A stretch of DNA of 5,736 bases from Beijerinckiaceae bacterium (GTDB lineage: Bacteria > Pseudomonadota > Alphaproteobacteria > Rhizobiales > Beijerinckiaceae), in assembly GCA_947458675.1 (NCBI GenBank), contig CANHAW010000155.1:1-5736 (forward strand). The letters are read 5' to 3'. This document shows positions 1 through 4,652 of this stretch, piece after piece. The notes under the pieces are model-generated. The model made no database searches. It was given only the letters and a program-made list of their open reading frames with translations, and had not been told where the DNA came from. The stretch's first letter is position 1, and every line of letters begins with the position of its first letter. The position numbers were made by a program, and so were the translations under genes.

Positions 1-224
1 CAAACATTCCCTCGCTCTTCCTGCGCAATCCTGGCTGGCATGTGATGTTCGACATGGATGCTGCACGCGCCGAGGAAACGCGCCGTCGCCTCTATGATCG
101 CGCCTCTGCGGACAAAGTGCTGGTGGGCGGATTCCACTTCCCCTTCCCCGCACTCGGATATGTCGAGAAAGATGGCGCAAACAATTTCCGCCTTGTGCCG
201 ACCATGTGGAATTCGACACTCTGA
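1..224 (+). CDS. MBL-fold metallohydrolase, C-terminal end (5' truncated by window)
   Basis: The open frame runs in from the left edge (first full codon at 3) and stops at TGA 222-224, giving the last 73 residues. Visible motifs are a FLRNPGWHVMFDMD stretch, a predicted helix rich in Ala/Glu/Arg, then GGFHFPFPALGYVEKDG and a short terminal strand (FRLVP). In metallo-beta-lactamase-fold hydrolases a C-terminal G-x-H-x-P-F-P segment carries a late metal-ligand histidine, and I recognise the overall pattern from alphaproteobacterial MBL proteins annotated only at superfamily level. The HxHxDH motif lies outside the window, so substrate, full length and any signal peptide cannot be judged. It converges on the rplS operon and shares a bidirectional terminator with it. 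It is not related closely to the second MBL-fold gene at 4653-5729. Family assignment is fairly sure; the specific reaction is unknown. Confidence 0.75.
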   Translation, partial: NIPSLFLRNPGWHVMFDMDAARAEETRRRLYDRASADKVLVGGFHFPFPALGYVEKDGANNFRLVPTMWNSTL

Positions 225-245
225 AACAAGCATCCGCTGAAAAAG

Positions 246-275
246 AAAAAGCGCGGCTCTCGCCGCGCTTTTTTT
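246..275. terminator. Bidirectional intrinsic terminator between convergent genes
   Basis: A perfect GC stem, gcgcggc (251-257) with gccgcgc (262-268), closes a 4-nt loop (258-261). It is flanked by aaaaa (246-250) and seven T (269-275). Read on + it is a stem followed by a U-tract, 22 nt after the stop of the MBL gene. Read on - it is the same stem followed by TTTTTCTTTT, about 24 nt after the rplS stop. It therefore fits termination of both the rightward MBL gene and the leftward ffh-rplS operon. Confidence 0.93.
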
Positions 276-296
276 ATTTCCGGATACCGGAAGAAA

Positions 297-677
297 TCAG
301 GACTTGGTCTTTTCCGAATAATCCTGACGCTCGGCGATACGCGCCGACTTGCCGCGACGATCACGCAGGTAATAGAGCTTGGCGCGACGCACTTTACCGC
401 GACGCACGACCTTGATCGAATCGATGTTCGGCGAATGGATCGGGAAGACGCGCTCGACGCCTTCGCCATAGGAAATCTTGCGAACGGTGAAGCTCTCATT
501 GAGACCGCCGCCATTGCGCGCAATGCAGACGCCTTCATAGGCCTGAACGCGCGAGCGCTCGCCTTCCTTCACCTTCACATTGACGATGACAGTATCGCCG
601 GGCTGGAATTCCGGAATGGGACGCGCGGCGGCAAGTTTGGCGGCCTGCTCGGCCTCGAGCTGCTGAATAATGTTCAT
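297..677 (-). CDS. rplS: 50S ribosomal protein L19
   Basis: This encodes a 126-residue protein recognised as bacterial L19, which sits at the 30S-50S interface of the large subunit. Family landmarks are the N-terminal helix ([11 protein letters not shown]), the [14 protein letters not shown] barrel strand (about 26-39), [27 protein letters not shown] (43-69), the [36 protein letters not shown] core (70-105), and a basic C-terminus slightly longer than in E. coli (115 residues, from memory). The ATG at 675-677 is supported by a GGAG at 687-690 with 9 nt spacing. It is the last gene of the operon, separated from trmD by about 200 nt that can fold into several hairpins and may carry its own control. 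The bidirectional terminator follows the stop codon. Identification is secure. Confidence 0.98.
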   Translation of the reverse strand: MNIIQQLEAEQAAKLAAARPIPEFQPGDTVIVNVKVKEGERSRVQAYEGVCIARNGGGLNESFTVRKISYGEGVERVFPIHSPNIDSIKVVRRGKVRRAKLYYLRDRRGKSARIAERQDYSEKTKS

Positions 678-689
678 TTGTGTAGTCTC

Positions 690-821
690 CGTTTCGCCTC
701 ATGGGCGAGCGTTTCGGAACGCTGTTTTGATTGGAGCCGCGCTTCTACACGCCTTTGATCGCCTTGTCGACTCAAGGTGGCCGATCAACCAAATGCTAAC
801 CCTGTTTTGCCCGCAGGGTTA
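690..821 (-). promoter_or_regulatory. Structured trmD-rplS spacer, candidate rplS leader RNA
   Basis: This lies in the 200-nt gap 678-877, which holds no convincing gene. Three stem-loops can be drawn. The first is taaccctg/cagggtta (797-804 with 814-821, 8 bp, 9-nt loop). The second is a 12-bp hairpin with a 4-nt bulge (ttgatcg 755-761 with cgatcaa 782-788, and ccttg 762-766 with caagg 773-777). The third is agcgtt/aacgct (708-713 with 718-723, 4-nt loop). A weak 4-bp stem (695-698 with 704-707) sits close to the rplS Shine-Dalgarno. None is followed by a U-tract on the minus strand, so they do not look like terminators. I see no convincing -35/-10 pair for rplS. An RNA leader or processing site is inference; the inverted repeats are directly visible. 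Confidence 0.4.
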
Positions 822-877
822 ATGCGCCATTCACCATGCAAGGCAAACATCTTATCTTTCAGGGGCTTGTAGCCGCC

Positions 878-1555
878 TCAGCGAAGCAGATCCGGCCGGC
901 GCTGGCGGGTCAGCCGTTCGGCCTCCTCGCGCCGCCATTTGGCAATTTTGGCGTGATCGCCCGACAGAAGCACATCGGGTATGGCACGCCCCTCCCATTC
1001 GCGCGGGCGGGTGTAATGGGGATATTCGAGCAGGCCGCCCTCAAAACTCTCATCAGCGCCTGATTCCTGCTTGCCCATCACGCCCGGCAGGAGGCGAACG
1101 CAGGCATCGAGGACGACGAGCGAGGCCATTTCGCCGCCCGACAGAATGTAATCGCCGATCGAGACCTCTTCGAGACCGCGCCCTTCGATCACGCGCTCGT
1201 CGACGCCTTCGAACCGGCCGCAGATGAGAACGGCGCCGGGGCCGCTCGCCAATTCGCGCACACGCGTCTGCGTCAGCGGGCGTCCACGCGGGCTCATGAG
1301 GAGGCGCGGGCGCGGATCATCGGCCGCCAGCCCGGCATCGAGCGCCTGGGCCAGAACATCGGCGCGAATGACCATGCCGGGCCCGCCGCCCGCGGGCGTA
1401 TCGTCAACGGCGCGATGGCGGCCGATGCCATATTCGCGAATGTTGCGCGTCTCGAGCGACCAGATTTCGCGGGCCAGCGCATCGCCCGACAAGGAAACAG
1501 CCAGCGGTCCTGGAAACATTTCTGGATAGAGCGTGAAGATCGTCGCCGACCACAT
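878..1555 (-). CDS. trmD: tRNA (guanine-N1)-methyltransferase TrmD
   Basis: This 225-residue SPOUT-class enzyme uses S-adenosylmethionine to make m1G37 next to the anticodon, which prevents +1 frameshifting. Visible family motifs are [14 protein letters not shown] at the N-terminus, [13 protein letters not shown] (50-62), the trefoil-knot SAM site [12 protein letters not shown] (111-122) and [12 protein letters not shown] (131-142), RLLPGVMG (154-161, with the Arg equivalent to E. coli R154), [10 protein letters not shown] (175-184) and [13 protein letters not shown] (196-208). The residue aligning with the E. coli catalytic Asp169 is Glu169 here, preceded by Asp168. The protein ends right after RRPDLLR, about 30 residues short of E. 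coli TrmD. The ATG at 1553-1555 overlaps the rimM stop as TGATG, indicating translational coupling. Identification is secure. Confidence 0.97.
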   Translation of the reverse strand: MWSATIFTLYPEMFPGPLAVSLSGDALAREIWSLETRNIREYGIGRHRAVDDTPAGGGPGMVIRADVLAQALDAGLAADDPRPRLLMSPRGRPLTQTRVRELASGPGAVLICGRFEGVDERVIEGRGLEEVSIGDYILSGGEMASLVVLDACVRLLPGVMGKQESGADESFEGGLLEYPHYTRPREWEGRAIPDVLLSGDHAKIAKWRREEAERLTRQRRPDLLR

Positions 1556-2088
1556 CAGCCCTCTCCCGCTTCTTCCTCGCGCACGACAATTTCTGCCGGC
1601 AATTCGACAATCACACGTCCGCCTGCCAGATCGACGACGGGTACGATTTTCTTCGTGAAGGGGAGCAGAAGATTTTCACCCACATCGGGGCGCACATCCA
1701 GAATGTCGCCAGCGCCGAAATTCTGCACGGCAGCGATCTTGCCGATCAAAAGACCCTCGCGCGTTTCCGCACGCAGGCCGATGAGATCGGCATAGTAGAA
1801 TTCTTCCTCATCGGCGGGCGGCAAATCTTCGCGCGCGATGGACAAAGAAATATTGGTGAGTTTTTCAGCAGCATTGCGATCACTCACGCCATCGACGCGC
1901 ACAATCAGCATGTCGTCCTTGATGGGGCGCGCAGCGACAATTTTGAACGCGCGCTTGCCGCTCTCATCCGTGAGACGAGGATAATCGGCAATCGCCATCG
2001 GATCGGCGGTGAAAGACTTCAGCCGCAACTCGCCGCGCACGCCATGCGGCGCACCGAAAACACCGACGAGAATACGAGACTGAGCCAT
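1555..2088 (-). CDS. rimM: 16S rRNA processing / 30S maturation factor RimM
   Basis: This 177-residue RimM is an assembly factor that acts in 30S head maturation and binds S19. The N-terminal RimM barrel spans about residues 5-88, beginning [22 protein letters not shown] (6-27, with the conserved GxxHGxxGE) and containing [12 protein letters not shown] (66-77). The C-terminal PRC-barrel spans about 95-170: [10 protein letters not shown] (96-105), [17 protein letters not shown] (116-132), [14 protein letters not shown] (141-154). An acidic tail EEEAGEG ends the protein. The ATG at 2086-2088 has GGGA at 2096-2099 with 7 nt spacing. Its stop shares one base with the trmD start. The 110-nt gap upstream, towards rpsP, is largely filled by a palindromic repeat that stops just short of this Shine-Dalgarno. 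Identification is secure. Confidence 0.97.
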   Translation of the reverse strand: MAQSRILVGVFGAPHGVRGELRLKSFTADPMAIADYPRLTDESGKRAFKIVAARPIKDDMLIVRVDGVSDRNAAEKLTNISLSIAREDLPPADEEEFYYADLIGLRAETREGLLIGKIAAVQNFGAGDILDVRPDVGENLLLPFTKKIVPVVDLAGGRVIVELPAEIVVREEEAGEG

Positions 2089-2105
2089 ATTTTCATCCCA
2101 TCGAT

Positions 2106-2190
2106 CGTCATTTCAAGGGGCTAAACGACGAAGCAATCCATCGGCCCTACCTGAGGCCTCTGGATTGCTTCGCTCACGCTCGCAATGACG
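2106..2190. repeat. 85-bp MITE/REP-like palindromic element inside the operon
   Basis: The ends form a perfect 7-bp inverted repeat: cgtcatt (2106-2112) and aatgacg (2184-2190). The centre holds a perfect 12-bp inverted repeat, cgaagcaatcca (2129-2140) and tggattgcttcg (2161-2172). Within its 20-nt loop a further ggcc/ggcc pair (2143-2146 with 2155-2158) can form. The segments between terminal and inner arms (2113-2128 and 2173-2183) do not match, so the left arm seems to have diverged from the right arm. From memory, GCGAAGCAATCCA and CAATGACG cores recur as dispersed palindromes in alphaproteobacterial genomes; I could not check this. There is no coding capacity, so any mobility would be in trans. 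The element fills most of the rpsP-rimM gap but leaves both genes and the rimM Shine-Dalgarno intact. Confidence 0.8.
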
Positions 2191-2198
2191 AGCGAAGA

Positions 2199-2564
2199 TT
2201 ATTCCGCAGCAGGGGCTTCTGCTGCAGCGGCGGCGGCAGCAGCGGCAGCGGCGGCGCGCTCCTGAGCCTTCTTCTTCGGCTGGGCCTTTTCCGGATTGTT
2301 GCGCGTATCGCGCTTCATCGCACCCAAAGTGTCGAGCAGGCGAGCGACGCGATCGGTCGGCTGCGCGCCCTTGGCCATCCAGGCCTTGGCCTTTTCGACA
2401 TCGAGCACGAGGCGCGAGGCATCATCCTTGGCCTTGAGCGGATCGAATGTGCCGATCTTCTCGATGAAACGGCCATCGCGCGGCATGCGCGCATCGGCAA
2501 CGACGACGCGGTAGAAGGGGCGCTTTTTCGCGCCACCGCGCGACAGACGGATTTTCAGGGACAT
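2199..2564 (-). CDS. rpsP: 30S ribosomal protein S16 with Ala-rich tail
   Basis: This 121-residue protein is recognised as S16, a component of the 30S body needed for subunit assembly. The conserved core is [41 protein letters not shown] (2-42), followed by the [22 protein letters not shown] helix region (56-77). Beyond roughly residue 85 it has a Lys-rich stretch ([13 protein letters not shown]) and then twelve consecutive alanines (104-115), ending EAPAAE. E. coli S16 is 82 residues, so about 40 residues are extra; such tails are common in Alphaproteobacteria as far as I recall. The ATG at 2562-2564 has AAGGA-type Shine-Dalgarno sequence with GGA at 2572-2574, 7 nt away. It lies 30 nt after the small hypothetical gene, in one transcription unit. 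A palindromic repeat begins 8 nt beyond its stop codon. Confidence 0.97.
   Translation of the reverse strand: MSLKIRLSRGGAKKRPFYRVVVADARMPRDGRFIEKIGTFDPLKAKDDASRLVLDVEKAKAWMAKGAQPTDRVARLLDTLGAMKRDTRNNPEKAQPKKKAQERAAAAAAAAAAAAEAPAAE
2220..2255 (-). repeat. Twelve-codon alanine tract in rpsP
   Basis: Twelve consecutive GCN codons, read on the minus strand as GCC, GCT and GCA, encode residues 104-115 of S16. Codons are mixed, so this is not a perfect trinucleotide repeat, but the pattern is close enough to a (GCC/GCT)n array that length variation between strains would be unsurprising. Confidence 0.85.
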
Positions 2565-2594
2565 GCTTTCTTCCTTTCGATTTGATCTTCGTCT

Positions 2595-2855
2595 TCAGTC
2601 TCTATGGTCATCGACCAATTGTTCGATCGCAGCCCAGGGATCTTTGCGCATGCCTTCAGACTTGAAGACTTCGACATCCACCGAACCGTCCTCGCGCACA
2701 TCGATCTCCCAATATTCACCGGGCACATGCACAAGGAACGAAAACGCATCGTCGCGATACGCTTTCGTGTCGTAGTAAATGTTCGCGGAATCCAATTGCG
2801 CCTTCACGCTCTTGAACACTTCGAACATGTTCACCTTCATCTCCATCGGGATCAC
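2595..2855 (-). CDS. Small hypothetical protein between ffh and rpsP
   Basis: I do not recognise this family. The frame encodes up to 86 residues, acidic overall, with no signal peptide or membrane segment. A likely fold is an N-terminal helix (about 10-24), four strands (about 27-33, 37-44, 47-53, 58-64, including FSFLVHVPGEYWEIDVREDGSVDVEVF) and a C-terminal helix (74-84, PWAAIEQLVDD). The GTG at 2853-2855 overlaps the ffh TGA as GTGA and has GGGA 7 nt upstream. Alternative ATGs lie at 2844-2846, 2838-2840 and 2826-2828; the last has AAGG 5 nt upstream and begins MFEVFKSVK, a natural start of the first helix. The real protein is therefore 77-86 residues. Reality is supported by the coupled position in a tight operon, the 30-nt gap to rpsP and the coherent protein-like composition. 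A small immunity-protein-like or regulatory alpha/beta fold is only a guess. Confidence 0.8.
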   Translation of the reverse strand: MIPMEMKVNMFEVFKSVKAQLDSANIYYDTKAYRDDAFSFLVHVPGEYWEIDVREDGSVDVEVFKSEGMRKDPWAAIEQLVDDHRD

Positions 2856-4405
2856 TTCTTCTTCCCGAACGGATTGAAACCTCCAAGACCCGGCAGGCCG
2901 GGCAATTTATTGCCAAGGCCCGGAAGTCCGGGCATGCCGGGCTTGGGACCGAAAGCGCCGGGCGGCGGCGCATCGGGCAGTTTCGGCATGCCGGGCATGC
3001 CACCTGCGCCCATCTGCTTTTGCATTTCGGCAATTTGTTCGGGGCTCGGCATGCCGCCGCCCAGACCGAACATTTGCGCCATCTTGCCCATCGGCCCGCG
3101 CTTGTTGGCGCCGCCCATGGCTTTCATCATATCGGCCATTTGCCGATGCTGTTTCAGCAGGCGATTGATCTCTTCGACCTTGGCGCCCGCGCCCGCCGCA
3201 ATGCGCTTCTTGCGCGAGGCTTTCAGAACATCGGGATTGCGGCGCTCTTCGCGCGTCATGGATGAAATGATCGCGCGCTGGCGTTTGATGACGCGCTCAT
3301 CCAGATTGGCGGCAGCGAGCTGATCTTTCATCTTCGCCATGCCGGGCAGCATGCCCATGATCCCGCCAATGCCGCCGATCTTTTCGACCTGCGCAAGCTG
3401 TTCGGAGAGATCCTCCAGATCGAACTTGCCCTTGCGCATTTTCTCGGCAATGCGCTGGGCTTTTTCGGCATCGATCGACTGCGCGGCTTTTTCTACCAGC
3501 GAGACAATATCGCCCATGCCCAGAATGCGATTGGCAATGCGCTGGGGATGAAACTCGTCGAGATCGTCAACCTTTTCGCCCGTACCGATCAGCTTGATCG
3601 GCTTGCCGGTGACAGCGCGCATGGAGAGCGCTGCGCCACCACGCCCATCGCCATCGACACGCGTGAGCACAATGCCGGTAATGCCGACGCGCTCGTTAAA
3701 ATTCTTGGCGAGATTGACCGCGTCCTGACCGGTGAGCGAATCGGCCACCAGCAGAATTTCATGCGGATTGGTGGAGGCTTTGATCTCCGCCATTTCCGCC
3801 ATCAGCGGCTCGTCAATATGTGTGCGGCCAGCCGTGTCGAGAATGACGACATCGAAACCCTGCAGGCGCGCAGCTTCTTCTGCACGCCGCGCAATCTGCA
3901 CGGGCGTCTGGCCTGCAACAATCGGCAAAGTGTCGATGCCGATCTGGCGACCGAGCACGGCCAATTGCTCTTGCGCAGCCGGGCGCTTCACGTCGAGCGA
4001 GGCCATCAGCACTTTGCGCTTTTCGCGATCGCGCAGGCGCTTGGCAATTTTGGCGGCGGTGGTGGTTTTACCTGCGCCCTGCAGACCGACCATCATGATC
4101 GCGACGGGCGGGGCGGCATCGAGATTGATCGGATCGGCATCCGCACCCAGCGTCTCGATCAAAACGTCATTGACGATTTTGATGACCATCTGGCCGGGCG
4201 TGACGGATTTCACGACATTGGCGCCGACTGCGCGGTCGCGCACTTTGTCGGTGAAGGAACGCACGACATCGAGCGCGACATCGGCCTCAAGCAAAGCACG
4301 GCGCACTTCGCGCAGCGCCGCATTGACGTCGTCATCGCTCAGCACGCCGCGCTTGGTCAGCGCGTCGAATATGCCGGAGAGCTTTTCGCTCAGGCCTTCG
4401 AACAT
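2852..4405 (-). CDS. ffh: Signal recognition particle protein Ffh (SRP54 GTPase)
   Basis: This 517-residue SRP GTPase binds 4.5S RNA and signal sequences emerging from the ribosome and delivers nascent chains to FtsY at the inner membrane. The N domain spans about 1-90 (MFEGLSEKLSGIFDAL, LREVRRALLEADVALDVV). The G domain has the P-loop GLQGAGKTT (107-115), DVKRPAAQEQL (138-148), DTAGR (190-194), TRVDGDGRGGAAL (248-260, in place of the TKLD form) and GTGEK (274-278). The M domain includes GGIMGMLPGM (347-356) and the RNA-binding SMTREERRNPDVLKASRKKR region (382-401). A Gly/Pro/Met-rich tail follows from about 449. I chose the ATG at 4403-4405, the family's normal start with GGG 7 nt and AAGGA 11 nt upstream. 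An in-frame ATG at 4478-4480 would add 25 unusual residues without a Shine-Dalgarno. The stop overlaps the next gene by 4 nt. Confidence 0.97.
   Translation of the reverse strand: MFEGLSEKLSGIFDALTKRGVLSDDDVNAALREVRRALLEADVALDVVRSFTDKVRDRAVGANVVKSVTPGQMVIKIVNDVLIETLGADADPINLDAAPPVAIMMVGLQGAGKTTTAAKIAKRLRDREKRKVLMASLDVKRPAAQEQLAVLGRQIGIDTLPIVAGQTPVQIARRAEEAARLQGFDVVILDTAGRTHIDEPLMAEMAEIKASTNPHEILLVADSLTGQDAVNLAKNFNERVGITGIVLTRVDGDGRGGAALSMRAVTGKPIKLIGTGEKVDDLDEFHPQRIANRILGMGDIVSLVEKAAQSIDAEKAQRIAEKMRKGKFDLEDLSEQLAQVEKIGGIGGIMGMLPGMAKMKDQLAAANLDERVIKRQRAIISSMTREERRNPDVLKASRKKRIAAGAGAKVEEINRLLKQHRQMADMMKAMGGANKRGPMGKMAQMFGLGGGMPSPEQIAEMQKQMGAGGMPGMPKLPDAPPPGAFGPKPGMPGLPGLGNKLPGLPGLGGFNPFGKKK
2855..3061 (-). 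repeat. Gly/Pro/Met repeat tail of Ffh
   Basis: Codons 449-517 of ffh encode a low-complexity tail with recurring PG(M/L)P units: GMPGMP (469-474), GMPGLPGLG (490-498) and LPGLPGLG (501-508), then FNPFGKKK. At DNA level this appears on + as repeated gccgggc/ccgggc blocks, for example ccgggcatgccgggc, and ggcatgccgggcatgcc near 2985-3001. It lies beyond the compact M domain and is probably disordered. Confidence 0.8.
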
Positions 4406-4412
4406 GTGCGGT

Positions 4413-4421
4413 CCCGTCCTT
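4413..4421 (-). promoter_or_regulatory. Shine-Dalgarno region deciding the ffh start
   Basis: On the minus strand AAGGA (4417-4421) and GGG (4413-4415) lie 11 and 7 nt upstream of the ATG at 4403-4405. No comparable purine tract precedes the upstream in-frame ATG at 4478-4480. This favours the 517-residue Ffh. Confidence 0.6.
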
Positions 4422-4560
4422 CGTTGCGTCCCATCCTGCCAAACCGGAACCCACAAAGGCTTTCGCGCCCGGGGGCGCATAGCGCTGCCGGGCGTGGACC
4501 TCCAGCCTCAAAGGACCGGTCGGCGGGTTCAGATCGTCAGAATGTGACGAAGATGACGGG

Positions 4561-4590
4561 GTTTTAGGCCTCGGGAGGCTCAAGAGTCAA
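4561..4590 (-). promoter_or_regulatory. Candidate promoter of the ffh-rplS operon
   Basis: On the minus strand TTGACT (4585-4590, one mismatch to TTGACA) is followed after 18 nt by TAAAAC (4561-4566, four of six matches to TATAAT). Transcription would begin near 4553 and give a leader of about 145-150 nt before ffh. The -35 is good and the -10 weak, so this is a moderate call. A short gcctc/gaggc inverted repeat lies inside the spacer (4568-4572 with 4575-4579). A GC-rich inverted repeat, gcgcc/ggcgc (4465-4469 with 4474-4478), lies in the presumed leader. Confidence 0.35.
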
Positions 4591-4642
4591 CCGGAGCGGC
4601 TTGTACGGGCCGCCAGACACACTAGCTTCCAGCTTTGATCGC

Positions 4643-4646
4643 AGGA
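4643..4646 (+). promoter_or_regulatory. Shine-Dalgarno deciding the start of the Tat-exported hydrolase
   Basis: AGGA lies 6 nt upstream of ATG 4653-4655. An in-frame TTG at 4635 would add six residues (MIAGFS) ahead of the Tat motif and would place this Shine-Dalgarno inside the gene, so 4653 is preferred. Confidence 0.7.
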
Positions 4647-4652
4647 TTTTCC

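Noticed and set aside
435..758. 107-codon open frame on + across rplS and its spacer
   Set aside because: It is antisense to rplS and has no recognisable protein features.
836..1063. 75-codon open frame on + at the trmD 3' end
   Set aside because: It mirrors trmD codons; there is no good Shine-Dalgarno and no family features.
2604..3323. 239-codon open frame on + rich in Pro/Gly/Arg
   Set aside because: It is antisense to the small hypothetical gene and to the repetitive ffh tail; its composition simply mirrors the PG(M/L)P codons.
4406..4480. Upstream in-frame ATG extending Ffh by 25 residues
   Set aside because: The added residues do not resemble any Ffh N-terminus, there is no Shine-Dalgarno, and the normal MFEGLSEKL start has one.
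3548..4567. Long open frame (339 codons) on + opposite ffh, and a 271-codon one in another + frame
   Set aside because: Both are antisense shadows of the clearly recognised ffh gene; they have no family features and arise from its GC-rich codon use.
4568..4579. Short inverted repeat gcctc/gaggc as a terminator
   Set aside because: The loop would be only 2 nt (or a 4-bp stem with a 4-nt loop), and no T-run follows on either strand.
4332..4583. 83-codon open frame on - overlapping the ffh start and leader
   Set aside because: It is out of frame with ffh, overlaps its N domain, and covers the presumed leader and promoter; there is no Shine-Dalgarno and the composition is unlike a folded protein.
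4601..4627. Possible + promoter (ttgtac, 16-nt spacer, tagctt) for the Tat-exported hydrolase
   Set aside because: Only half the bases match at each hexamer, which is too weak to call; a 5-bp inverted repeat gcggc/gccgc (4596-4600 with 4609-4613) nearby is also within chance.
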